Of a stretch of DNA of 64,000 nt, positions 54,785 to 62,695 are shown piece after piece. The translations under genes and the position numbers were made by a program. How positions within the stretch are numbered: the stretch's first letter is position 1; the number at the start of each line of letters is the position of its first letter. The DNA comes from SHZI01 sp963802215 (GTDB lineage Bacteria > Pseudomonadota > Gammaproteobacteria > Steroidobacterales > GCA-2729495). The DNA is taken from the NCBI GenBank assembly GCA_963802215.1, contig CAWDHQ010000002.1, positions 744,001 to 808,000 on the forward strand, given 5' to 3'. The notes under the pieces are model-generated. The model was not told where the DNA came from, searched no databases, and was given only the letters and a program-made list of their open reading frames with translations.

Positions 54785-55690
54785 ATGGACCGAATCACAC
54801 GATTGCGGTATGTCTCCAGAATCTTCCTTGGCCTGCTGCTGGCCGCACCATGGAGCGCAAGCCACGCCAACTCCCAGATACTGATCAACTCCGACGCCTG
54901 TGCGTCCACCCGGCAGAGCCTGCCGCCCGGCTATTCCATGGGGCCGCTGGACCTGCAGCAGACCAACGTGCAGGTCAGCTTCCCCACCGGTGTTCCCCGC
55001 ATCAGTGAGGACAGCGGCTACCAGTACACCCTCAGCCTGACGTCCGGTGGCCAGACCTTCAACTTTCCCAATCAGACCTGCCCCGTACTGAAGACCTACG
55101 AGATCAGGAACACGCCCAGCGGCGCCGTTGCCGGTTTCGACTTCTACTATGTGGAGCCCGAGGTCGTGCCGACCTGGCTGGATGATCTGTTCAGGGAAGC
55201 CAATTACCTGGTGCAGGAACACCTAAAGGAGAACGCGCCGCCGCCCTGCACGGGACTCTGTAGTGGCGGAGGCATCCGCGGCAAGCTTTACCTGCCCTCC
55301 GGAGTGATGCTCGAGGAGGCGTCACCCGCCTACTTCGTGTTCCAGCTTGCGGTACCGCTCACGGGCTCCCTCGCTGTGCCCTTCATCGTCGATGCCCCCG
55401 GCGTCGGTGACTACCTGTCCATGTATTACGGCGCCACCCAGTTCTTCAAGCAACCGCTCAGCAACTTCACTCTGGGGGAGCTGTATTTTGCGTCGCTGCC
55501 GGTCGACACCCTGCTGGGCTCGGGTCCGGCGGAGAACCGGGCCATCACGCTCTGGCTGGACAGCACGGGCAGCAATGGGGCGCGGGTCTACTTCCCCACG
55601 TCGGCGACCGTAGTGCCGGCGCCGCCGGCGCTGCTGTTGCTGGCCACCGGCCTGGTGGGGCTGGGCCTCAGACGTAAACGGTGCCGCTAG
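54785..55690 (+). CDS. Secreted protein with PEP-CTERM-type sorting tail
   Basis: 301 residues: N-terminal signal (RIFLGLLLAAPWSASHA), a soluble beta-rich body with two Cys pairs, and a C-terminal tail VVPAPPALLLLATGLVGLGL followed by RRKRCR. This has the PEP-CTERM layout: short Pro motif, one helix, basic end. Such proteins are sorted by an exosortase, which is not in the window. Function of the body is unknown. Confidence 0.7.
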   Translation: MDRITRLRYVSRIFLGLLLAAPWSASHANSQILINSDACASTRQSLPPGYSMGPLDLQQTNVQVSFPTGVPRISEDSGYQYTLSLTSGGQTFNFPNQTCPVLKTYEIRNTPSGAVAGFDFYYVEPEVVPTWLDDLFREANYLVQEHLKENAPPPCTGLCSGGGIRGKLYLPSGVMLEEASPAYFVFQLAVPLTGSLAVPFIVDAPGVGDYLSMYYGATQFFKQPLSNFTLGELYFASLPVDTLLGSGPAENRAITLWLDSTGSNGARVYFPTSATVVPAPPALLLLATGLVGLGLRRKRCR

Positions 55691-55730
55691 CGCCTGACCA
55701 CCATCGCGGTAAGCGGCCTATACTGCGGCC

Positions 55731-55892
55731 ATGGACTCCAATCAGGCTGCGTCGGCGGAAGTCGAATCGTCGGATGATGGCGACGCATCCCTGATTCGCT
55801 GGATGCTATCGCTGACCCCAGAGGAGCGGTTGGCAGTTCTTCAGGGGTTCGTCGACAGCGCCGTCGAGCTCGGCAATGGCTACCGCGCCTAG
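55731..55892 (+). CDS. Small conserved protein upstream of a nucleotidyltransferase
   Basis: 53 residues: a polar N-terminus, then MLSLTPEERLAVLQGFVDSA, an amphipathic helix of a kind often found encoded before AbiEii/DUF6036-like nucleotidyltransferases. It overlaps the next gene by 17 nt. The pair may be a toxin-antitoxin-like module; inference. Confidence 0.6.
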   Translation: MDSNQAASAEVESSDDGDASLIRWMLSLTPEERLAVLQGFVDSAVELGNGYRA

Positions 55893-56376
55893 ATTCAAGG
55901 ACGCACTCGAGATCCTGGCCAAGCACCGCGTCGACCTGGTGGTAGTCGGGGGTGTTGCGGCAGTGCTTAACGGCGCCCCGATCGCCACATTCGATCTCGA
56001 TGTTGTGCATTCTCGCAGCCAGCACAACCTCGACCGCCTCGCCGCTGCGCTGAAAGATCTGGATGCACGCTACAGGGATGCCGGTGGTCGGGACCTGCGT
56101 CCAGATACCGCAGGCCTGGCCGGCGACGGTCATCACCTGTTGCTGACCCGCTGCGGGCCTGTGGATTTCCTGGGCCAGATTGGGAAGGGTCGGTACTACG
56201 AGGACTTGCTGCCCGACGCTGTCACGATCAACGTTGGGAATGCGATTATTCCGGTTCTCGGTCTTCCAGCTTTGATCCGAACCAAGGAAGAAGCCGGGCG
56301 GGACAAGGATCTCGCAGTACTGGGGATTCTTCGCCGGACTTTGCTGGAGTCCGGGAAAAGTGACCTGTCCTCATAA
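55876..56376 (+). CDS. Nucleotidyltransferase-fold protein (AbiEii/DUF6036-like)
   Basis: A 166-residue protein with the nucleotidyltransferase signature VVVGGVAAVLNGAPIATFDL (GGxA...TxDxD; next residues DVV), then LLLTRCGPVDFLGQIGKG and LPALIRTKEEAGRDKDLAVL. Related proteins act as toxins in abortive-infection modules or as tRNA modifiers. Its TAA stop is formed by the CTCATAA at the start of attachment repeat 4, so the reading frame ends exactly where the repeat begins. Confidence 0.75.
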   Translation: MATAPRFKDALEILAKHRVDLVVVGGVAAVLNGAPIATFDLDVVHSRSQHNLDRLAAALKDLDARYRDAGGRDLRPDTAGLAGDGHHLLLTRCGPVDFLGQIGKGRYYEDLLPDAVTINVGNAIIPVLGLPALIRTKEEAGRDKDLAVLGILRRTLLESGKSDLSS

Positions 56377-56414
56377 TGCTGAGGTCGGTCGTTCAACTCT
56401 ACCCATCACCACCA
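56370..56414 (+). repeat. Attachment-type repeat 4 (tRNA-Met 3' copy)
   Basis: 45-nt copy with one mismatch (GGTCGTT for GGTAGTT). It is the outermost right boundary of the cassette array; the sequence after CCA (TTCAGCGGG) does not match the shared left-end motif and is therefore probably the original chromosome flank of tRNA-Met. Confidence 0.9.
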
Positions 56415-56436
56415 TTCAGCGGGCTCCCGGGAAAGT

Positions 56437-56468
56437 GGCGGCACGGACAGTCGCCTGTCCGTGCCGCC
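56437..56468. terminator. Strong hairpin, likely original terminator of tRNA-Met and/or Rieske gene
   Basis: 14-bp perfect stem GGCGGCACGGACAG with loop TCGC. On the minus strand it follows the Rieske gene by 22 nt and is followed by CACTTT. On the plus strand, before cassette insertion, it would have lain about 22 nt after tRNA-Met CCA. No long T-run. Confidence 0.7.
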
Positions 56469-56490
56469 CGGTTACTTCCGCAACGCGTTA

Positions 56491-57693
56491 CTAGACCTGG
56501 TCGAGCTTCTTGCGCTCGGCGCCGTCCTTGATCAGGGGGATGGGATCCAGCACCCAGTTGCCGGAGGTCCGGCGCGCCGGGGACGGGATCGCATACGCCC
56601 TCTTCCTGTTGTGATTGGCATTGAACTTGTCGGTATCGATGCGCCAGCCCTTGTCGTCGAACTTCCCCAGCCACTTGCGGTAGGCCGCGACCGCGTTGTC
56701 GGAGGGCGTGAGGACCTCCTTCGTCGGGCTCAGCGGCGTCTGCGCCGGGCACATGGTGGCCAGGATCTGGATGTCCTGCGCGGCGATGACTTTGTTGCGC
56801 GCATGGATCGGGCCATTGTTCTTCGGATCCAGCAGGAAGTTGCGCATGTTCAGGAAGAAGATCTTCGTGTTGTTCTCATCCACCGGCGCCTCGAAGAAGT
56901 ACTGGCGGAACATCTTGGTGGGGTCGATGTTGATGTAGGTCGGCATGATGTTCGGGCCGTACGTGCCGCCACCAACGTAGACCTGGCTTTCCCCGGTCCT
57001 CGTATTGCCCCAGGGCGTGTCCTTGCCAGCAGCCGTTTCGTGGTCCTTCTGGGGAAGCGGCGGCGCATCGAACAGGTGCCAGAACCAGAAGCCCCAGCCC
57101 TGGCGGTGGTCCTCGGTCTGGTAATCGCGAACCTTGTAGCCCTTGCGGTCCCGGGCCGAGTGCCCGTGGGTCGGGTGCACGAACTCGTTGTGCGCGGGAT
57201 CGATGCCGTTCTCGATGGAGCGCTCGTAGTAGTAGGGCACTTCGAGAACCAGAACCTCGTTGGCGACCCAGCCAGGCTGGCCATATTCCTCGACATTGAG
57301 AAGCGGAACCCGGGTGCTCTCCGGCTCGTCGCCGAGGAACGCAAACACGATGCCGTACTTCTCCTGCACCGGGTAGGAGTCCACCTTCGCGCGCGCCGGC
57401 GGTTTCTCGCCATAGCCGATCGACGGCAGGTTCACGCACTCGCCGGCGCCGTTGAATTCCCAGCCGTGATACGGGCAAACGATGCAGCCATCGATGATCC
57501 GCTTGGTGCTGCCCTGGGACCATGCGCCACCCAGTGACGCCCCGCGGTGCGTGCAGGTATCGCTCAATACGCGGGCGTCCCCGTTCTGATCGCGGAAGGC
57601 GACGAGATCGACGCCGAGCACCCTGACCTTTGCCGGCTGGTCATAGCTGAGATCCTCACTGCGGACGATCGGGTACCAGAAGTTTATGTACAT
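56491..57693 (-). CDS. Rieske [2Fe-2S] non-haem iron oxygenase, alpha-type subunit
   Basis: A 400-residue single-component-type oxygenase. Rieske cluster ligands are CTHRGASLGG and CPYHGWEFNG. The catalytic iron site is in ENGIDPAHNEFVHPTHGH (two His and a downstream Asp expected). Substrate is not recognisable from sequence; related proteins act on aromatic acids, sterols or choline-like compounds. It lies in tandem with an FMN-dependent monooxygenase-like gene but no reductase is seen nearby. Confidence 0.85.
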   Translation of the reverse strand: MYINFWYPIVRSEDLSYDQPAKVRVLGVDLVAFRDQNGDARVLSDTCTHRGASLGGAWSQGSTKRIIDGCIVCPYHGWEFNGAGECVNLPSIGYGEKPPARAKVDSYPVQEKYGIVFAFLGDEPESTRVPLLNVEEYGQPGWVANEVLVLEVPYYYERSIENGIDPAHNEFVHPTHGHSARDRKGYKVRDYQTEDHRQGWGFWFWHLFDAPPLPQKDHETAAGKDTPWGNTRTGESQVYVGGGTYGPNIMPTYINIDPTKMFRQYFFEAPVDENNTKIFFLNMRNFLLDPKNNGPIHARNKVIAAQDIQILATMCPAQTPLSPTKEVLTPSDNAVAAYRKWLGKFDDKGWRIDTDKFNANHNRKRAYAIPSPARRTSGNWVLDPIPLIKDGAERKKLDQV

Positions 57694-57848
57694 GAAGAGC
57701 CTCTTTGGTTAACGGGGAAAAGTCGTTCTATCGGTGCCATGGTATTCACTGGCCATCGATCCCCGCAGTGCGTACTTCTACTAGGGCCACCCCGCGCCAC
57801 AATGCCGGGTGGGGGCGGGCCTGCGTTCGTCGAGCCGAGGCGGGGCCA

Positions 57849-59033
57849 TCAGGGCTGCGGAATCGGCACGCCCGGGTGAGCCGGGTCCCATCCGTTGAGC
57901 AGGTAGTTGATGAGGTCTTCCACCGGCCGGATCGCCGAGCCGAATGGCAGCGTTTCCGAACCGCGGAAGAACAATCCCTTCTTCACGTCACCCTTGAGCG
58001 CATCGGCCAGGCGCCGCTCGATGCAGAACTGGCCGAACTTCGCGATACCGCTGCGCAAGCCGCAGACGGTGAGGCATTCGAATCCCGGCACGCACCGCCG
58101 CGGGTCATCCTTGGCATTCGACTGGAGCTTCGCTTCGCGCTTCAGGTAGTTCTTCAGCCAGGGGGTGGCGACGGCACGCGCCGGAAGCCCGGCCACGCTG
58201 ATGAAGGTGACGATATCCTCGGGCTTCGCCTCGGCGAGCACCTTCTTGAAGTTCGGATGCGCATCCCCCTCCTCGGTTACTGCAAACGCGGTTCCGAGCT
58301 GTACGGCGGAGGCCCCGAGCCCAAGCAGCTCGACCATCTGCTCATGGGTGTGAACACCGCCGGCCAGGATCAGCGGGATGCGTTCACGCTCGATGCCGAG
58401 TTCACGGAAGGTGGCCTGAACAGCCTCCAGTATCAGGGGGAAGGCGAAGCGCGGGTCGGTGATCTCGTCGACCTTTGGCGCCCCCAGGTGTCCGCCCGCA
58501 TAGCGTGGATGCTCGATGACGATGGCATCGGGCAGCCGGTTCTTGCGCATCCACTTCTTCACGACGATCTGGACGCCACGCGCGTCCGACAGGATGGGAA
58601 TCAGCGCAACGTCCGGAAAATCCGCCGCCATCTCGGGCAGGTCGAAGGGCAGTCCTGCCCCCATCACGATGGCGTGCGCGCCGCTCTCGCAGGCCTGGCG
58701 TACGTAGGCGGCATGCTGGCTGACCGCCTTCATCACGTTCACGGCAATGGCGCCGCGCCCTTCGGAGAGCGCCAGCGCCCTGGTCACTTCGCGATCGAGG
58801 GCGATCAGGTTGGTGCGATCGATGGCAGCCTTGTCCCTGGAGTCGGCCGACATCTCGAGGAGATCCGGATGATGGTGCCGGAGGTCGATGCTCGCCACCG
58901 TGCCCACCGCGCCGGCGCGCGCCACCGTGCCAGCGAGCCGGTGGGCGGAGACGCCCACTCCCATGCCGCCCTGGACGATGGGCAGCAGTTCACGCCCCTT
59001 GAGGTGCCAGTGGCCTGGAGAATTGCGGCTCAT
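57849..59033 (-). CDS. FMN-dependent nitronate monooxygenase-like (NPD/2-nitropropane dioxygenase family)
   Basis: A 394-residue TIM-barrel flavoprotein: IVQGGMGVGVSAHRLAG at the N-terminus, PFDLPEMAADFPDVALIPIL, HPRYAGGHLGAP with the family His, and FMN phosphate loop ILAGGVHTHEQMVELLGLGA. Related enzymes include nitronate monooxygenases and FabK enoyl reductases; the specific role is not settled. A C-terminal region after about 275 with several Cys is longer than in classic NMO. Confidence 0.8.
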   Translation of the reverse strand: MSRNSPGHWHLKGRELLPIVQGGMGVGVSAHRLAGTVARAGAVGTVASIDLRHHHPDLLEMSADSRDKAAIDRTNLIALDREVTRALALSEGRGAIAVNVMKAVSQHAAYVRQACESGAHAIVMGAGLPFDLPEMAADFPDVALIPILSDARGVQIVVKKWMRKNRLPDAIVIEHPRYAGGHLGAPKVDEITDPRFAFPLILEAVQATFRELGIERERIPLILAGGVHTHEQMVELLGLGASAVQLGTAFAVTEEGDAHPNFKKVLAEAKPEDIVTFISVAGLPARAVATPWLKNYLKREAKLQSNAKDDPRRCVPGFECLTVCGLRSGIAKFGQFCIERRLADALKGDVKKGLFFRGSETLPFGSAIRPVEDLINYLLNGWDPAHPGVPIPQP

Positions 59034-59141
59034 ACATTTGCTCCAATCGCCGGAATTACCAGCTTACAGGTGCAGGCCGACAACCGGCCATGACCAGGGT
59101 CAAATCAGTGGTGAACCGGACGCTGGTGGCCACGAACACAA

Positions 59142-59732
59142 CTACAGGTGGCGTTTCACGACGTCGGCAATCTCCCGGGCCGTCGCGCCGTAGGGAATGG
59201 TCTCGACAATCTCGTCAGACGGGCCCAGCAGGAAGAGGCTGGCGGTGTGGTTCACCATGTACCCGCCATCCTCCGTCGCCGGCAACTTCTCGAAATAGAC
59301 GCCAAAGGGAGCTGCCACCGCACTGATCGCGGCTGGCTCGCCGGTCAGGCCCTTGACCCGGGGGCCGAAGTTGCCAACGTACTGCCTGACGACCTCAGCC
59401 GTGTCGCGCCCGGGGTCAACCGAGATGAAAAGGACGCGCAGGCCCTTCCCGTCCAGCGCCGGGTCGGCCAGGGCCTGCACCGCATTCGCGAGGGTCGTCG
59501 GGCACGCTTCCGGACAGTTCGTGAAGCCGAAGAAAACGAGCTGCCAGCGACCGGCAATATCGGGCCACCGGACCACATTGCCGTCGGTGTCCAGCAGTTC
59601 GAAGTCACCGGCAACCGGCGGCCGCATGATGGCGCCCGCAAGGGGCGCCTCAGCGGCCGGCCGCTGCCCACCCGGCAGCAGCGAGCCTACGACCCACCCG
59701 AGCGTTCCGGCAACGACCGTAACGCCCGCCAT
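59142..59732 (-). CDS. SCO1/SenC-family thioredoxin-fold protein (second copy)
   Basis: 196 residues from the ATG at 59732; a CTG overlapping the HiPIP stop is possible. An N-terminal anchor (VTVVAGTLGWVVGSLL) precedes a thioredoxin fold with the copper motif FTNCPEACPTT (CxxxC) and the distal His in YMVNHTASLFLLG. Delivers copper or electrons to the CuA site of cytochrome oxidase in known cases. It follows HiPIP in the same direction. Confidence 0.88.
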   Translation of the reverse strand: MAGVTVVAGTLGWVVGSLLPGGQRPAAEAPLAGAIMRPPVAGDFELLDTDGNVVRWPDIAGRWQLVFFGFTNCPEACPTTLANAVQALADPALDGKGLRVLFISVDPGRDTAEVVRQYVGNFGPRVKGLTGEPAAISAVAAPFGVYFEKLPATEDGGYMVNHTASLFLLGPSDEIVETIPYGATAREIADVVKRHL

Positions 59733-59755
59733 CAGGCCGGCACGACGGGCGCCGC

Positions 59756-60088
59756 TCAGGCCTTCTTCTCGACCCAGGCGCTGCACCAGCCCTTGGCGGC
59801 CACCAGCTTGCCCGGGAAGGCAGTGCAGCCGCGCCAGTCGCCGGTAGTGCCCTGCAGCTGTGCGCAATTGAGGCAATTGCTGCCGGGCTTGAATGTCGGC
59901 GCCTTGGCCTTGTCGACCGTCGCAGCGTTCTCGGTATACAGGAGCGCCTTGGCGACGGGATCGGTCAGGCTGAGCCGTGGCATGGTGGCCTGGGCTGCCG
60001 CCTCGCGGCTGCCAAAGATTGCTGCCACCGGGATCGCCACCGCAGCGGCGCCCACGAAGCCCCTTCTCGTCATGTTCGTGTCAGTCAT
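59756..60088 (-). CDS. High-potential iron-sulfur protein (HiPIP)
   Basis: 110 residues from the ATG at 60088 (AAGGA upstream). Tat signal TRRGFVGAAAVAIPVAAIFG. Four cluster cysteines: SNCLNCAQL, RGCTAFPGK and KGWCSAWV, the HiPIP spacing. A soluble periplasmic electron carrier, known to donate to terminal oxidases or photosynthetic centres. Here it sits between bacteriohemerythrin and SCO genes, so respiration is the likely context. Confidence 0.93.
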   Translation of the reverse strand: MTDTNMTRRGFVGAAAVAIPVAAIFGSREAAAQATMPRLSLTDPVAKALLYTENAATVDKAKAPTFKPGSNCLNCAQLQGTTGDWRGCTAFPGKLVAAKGWCSAWVEKKA

Positions 60089-60172
60089 CGGTTGTCCTTC
60101 ACAGTAAAGCCGTCCAGATGCTACCAGCGGCGGCACGGCCAGCCATCCGTACAGCTACCTACAGCCACGCCA

Positions 60173-60577
60173 TCAGCCGCCGGCCAGCCCGGCGGTATGG
60201 AAGCGCGCGTCCTGCAGCCTGAAATGCTCGCTGAACCACGGGGCCAGGCGCGAGGCCAGGCGCTCCTCGATGATCTCACTGCCGGCCTCGTGCTCATCCA
60301 TCATATCCCGGATCTCGTCGAGCAGGCGCTCGTGGTCCCGCTTGTGCTCGGCGAACTGGTCATAGTTCCGCGATTTCATCACGTGCTCCTCGAGGGCAAA
60401 GTGCGCGGAAATCCGGGCGTAGATCTCTCCCAGCAGGTCCGTGACGGCATCCTTGGCGCCACCGGCCTGGCTGCAGGCCGCCAGCGTGCGGTTGATCCAC
60501 TCGATCATCTCCTGGTGCTCGTGGTCAACGTCAGGGATGCCGGTCGCAAACGACGGCCGCCATTCGATGTAGGTCAT
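60173..60577 (-). CDS. Bacteriohemerythrin
   Basis: A 134-residue four-helix O2-binding protein. Diiron ligand pattern: IPDVDHEHQEMIEW, HFALEEHVMKSRNY, HKRDHERLL and the C-terminal HFRLQDARF. Likely carries or stores O2, possibly for the membrane oxidase. The ATG at 60577 is chosen; in-frame sequence further upstream lies in the neighbouring gene. Confidence 0.93.
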   Translation of the reverse strand: MTYIEWRPSFATGIPDVDHEHQEMIEWINRTLAACSQAGGAKDAVTDLLGEIYARISAHFALEEHVMKSRNYDQFAEHKRDHERLLDEIRDMMDEHEAGSEIIEERLASRLAPWFSEHFRLQDARFHTAGLAGG

Positions 60578-60594
60578 AGAACTATCCCCCGCTC

Positions 60595-62676
60595 CTACTT
60601 GAACGTGAAGCCACCCGGCTGCTTGAACTCGATGACCAGGTTCTGGCCGGGTTCCAGATCGAGCTCGGCAGTGGCGCTGGCGTCGAAGCCGCTGGTACGC
60701 CCGCTGTCGCGCAGGCCCACGCGCGCCTTTTGTGCACCGGCGGGAACCTGGAAGCGTGCGAAGAGGGTAGAGGGGCCATCCTTCCAGAGCCCCGCGGGCT
60801 GGCGTGTGCCGGCGTAGACCACGCGGCCGTCCAGTTCGAGCTGCATGAACACCGGCCAGCGGCCGCGAGGACAGTCGCCCCCGATCTTCCGCATGTTGGG
60901 CTGGAGCTTCGCCGTCTCCTCGGGATTGAACCGCTCGCACTCCTGCCGGTTGCGTCCGGCATGACTGAAGCTCAGCGTGACGATGGCGTCCGTGTCGGCC
61001 CGCTGCCGGATGGTGGGCCGGTTGGAGAAGAAGCCGAGCAGTACGATCGCGGCGCTCACCAGCACACCCAGGGCGGCGTAGCGAACCGGTGCAGCCGGTC
61101 GTGTCAGTGCCTGGCGCCATGCAGCCCGCTGCTGTGCCGGCGCTCCTGGTTGTGTAGCTGCCTGTCCGCCAGTGAGTGCGCTGGCAAAGCTCGCCAGGGC
61201 CTGCGTCCGGTCAGCGCCCTGGCCGGGACCAGCCCATGACACGGCGACCCTGTCGCGCGACACCCGGTCGCGCAGATACGGGTCACGCTCACCGGCGATG
61301 CGCTGTTCCGTCCAGCGTACGCCGAGTCGCTCGTAGCAATCCCCCTCGCGGCAGCCCGCGAGCATGGCACCATCGGCGAGCCGGCGAGAGACCACGAAAT
61401 CGATGAACGGCGGCGGCACCATGCCGGTGCACGGCACGTCGATGATGCCCACGGCGGCACCGGCTGGCGGCGCGACGGGTGCTCCGTGCGGGCACCTGAA
61501 TACCAGGATGCGCGCATCGCCGGTGAGGGACCCGGCAACAGCGGTCACCCGGTCACGGAGCGTCTCGAGGTCGAATTCCGGCAGCTCGATGCCCGGCACC
61601 AGGGCCGTGGCCCGGCGGAACGGCGTGGCCGTGGGGCAGGCACCGACGCAGATCCCGCAGCGGACGCAGAGGTCGGGGTCCACCACCGCTTCTGCGGTAA
61701 AGGCAGCCCCGTCGGTGCGGGGACCCATGGTGATGGCACCGAAGGGACAGTCGTCAAAGCAGCGGGAACAGCCGTTGCAGTGGTCCAGGTGGACCGTGGC
61801 AGGCGGCGGCTCCCGCAGTCGGGGCAGCCAGGGCAGCGCCACCAGCACGGCGAAGACGGCCAGCACCAGCCACCACAGGCCGGTGGCGCCAATCCGGTCC
61901 ATCAGCGGATAGAAGGCGAGATAGAACCAGTCCAGGCCGACGGTAGCGGCCACCTGGTCGAGGTTGGCCGGTGCCTGGCTGAGTGCCGGACTCACGAGAG
62001 ACAGCAACAGGAAGCCGGCGCCCGTGCCGATCATGAGCTTCAGGGCCGGATTGACCAGGGCGTAGTTGTAGCGCTGGATGTGCACCCACATGAACAGCAG
62101 CATCAGTAGCGGCGCCGCGATGTGCAGGTACACCATGAGGGTGAAGAACCGGCCGCTCAGCTCCGCGTTGCTGAGGAAGTTCCTCGAGATGGGCTCGGCG
62201 AATATCGGCAGCGCGTCCAGCCACCGGGAGGTGCTCAGCGCAACGTACTGGGCGAGCTGGTCCCAGACCATCCAGTAGCCGGTGATGCCGCAGACGTAGA
62301 TGAAGCCGATCAGGACCAGTCCCGTGATCCAGGCGAACCATCGCCGGCCCCGCATCCGGTCCATCGCGAACTCCCGCAGCATGTGCAGGAAGGTGACGAG
62401 CACGAGGCCATCGGAAGCGTACCGGTGAATGCTGCGCAGGATGCCCCCTGCCCACCACTGGTTGCCGGAGATGGCCTCGATCGAGCTGTAGGCCTGGGTG
62501 ACGCCGGTATCAAAGAAGATGAACAGGTAGATCCCACTGGCGGCGATCAGCCAGAACTGGAACCAGCCGAGGGCGCCAAGCTGCGTCAGCGGGTTCAGGT
62601 TGGGCCCGCAGACCCGGTCGAGCCCGCTCTCCAGCCACTCCAGGCAGGCCCGGATGGCCGACTTCAGCCACTGCAT
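60595..62676 (-). CDS. Cytochrome b / ferredoxin / MvhD-like fusion protein
   Basis: 693 residues from the ATG at 62676. (1) About 1-230: cytochrome b N-terminal type helices with haem histidines (RSIHRYASDGLVLVTFLHML; YLHIAAPLLMLLFMWVHIQR). (2) More helices to about 310. (3) Two [4Fe-4S] motifs, HCNGCSRCFDDCPFG and CVRCGICVGACPTA. (4) An MvhD/hydrogenase delta-like domain with CPHGAP, VPCTGMVPPPFID and AGCREGDCYERLG. (5) A single helix and a small periplasmic-type domain. It suggests a quinone-linked electron conduit. Stop TAG reads AAGTAGGAGCGG, like a REP start without its palindrome. Confidence 0.85.
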   Translation of the reverse strand: MQWLKSAIRACLEWLESGLDRVCGPNLNPLTQLGALGWFQFWLIAASGIYLFIFFDTGVTQAYSSIEAISGNQWWAGGILRSIHRYASDGLVLVTFLHMLREFAMDRMRGRRWFAWITGLVLIGFIYVCGITGYWMVWDQLAQYVALSTSRWLDALPIFAEPISRNFLSNAELSGRFFTLMVYLHIAAPLLMLLFMWVHIQRYNYALVNPALKLMIGTGAGFLLLSLVSPALSQAPANLDQVAATVGLDWFYLAFYPLMDRIGATGLWWLVLAVFAVLVALPWLPRLREPPPATVHLDHCNGCSRCFDDCPFGAITMGPRTDGAAFTAEAVVDPDLCVRCGICVGACPTATPFRRATALVPGIELPEFDLETLRDRVTAVAGSLTGDARILVFRCPHGAPVAPPAGAAVGIIDVPCTGMVPPPFIDFVVSRRLADGAMLAGCREGDCYERLGVRWTEQRIAGERDPYLRDRVSRDRVAVSWAGPGQGADRTQALASFASALTGGQAATQPGAPAQQRAAWRQALTRPAAPVRYAALGVLVSAAIVLLGFFSNRPTIRQRADTDAIVTLSFSHAGRNRQECERFNPEETAKLQPNMRKIGGDCPRGRWPVFMQLELDGRVVYAGTRQPAGLWKDGPSTLFARFQVPAGAQKARVGLRDSGRTSGFDASATAELDLEPGQNLVIEFKQPGGFTFK

Positions 62677-62695
62677 GGGCGGCCCCGCCTGTTGG

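Larger units (their letters stand above)
53421..56414 (+). mobile_element. tRNA-Met cassette 3 (envelope proteins and nucleotidyltransferase pair)
   Basis: A 3.0-kb segment from repeat 3 to repeat 4. All its genes run on the plus strand, away from the tRNA. The last gene's stop codon is inside the right repeat. No recombinase. Confidence 0.65.
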
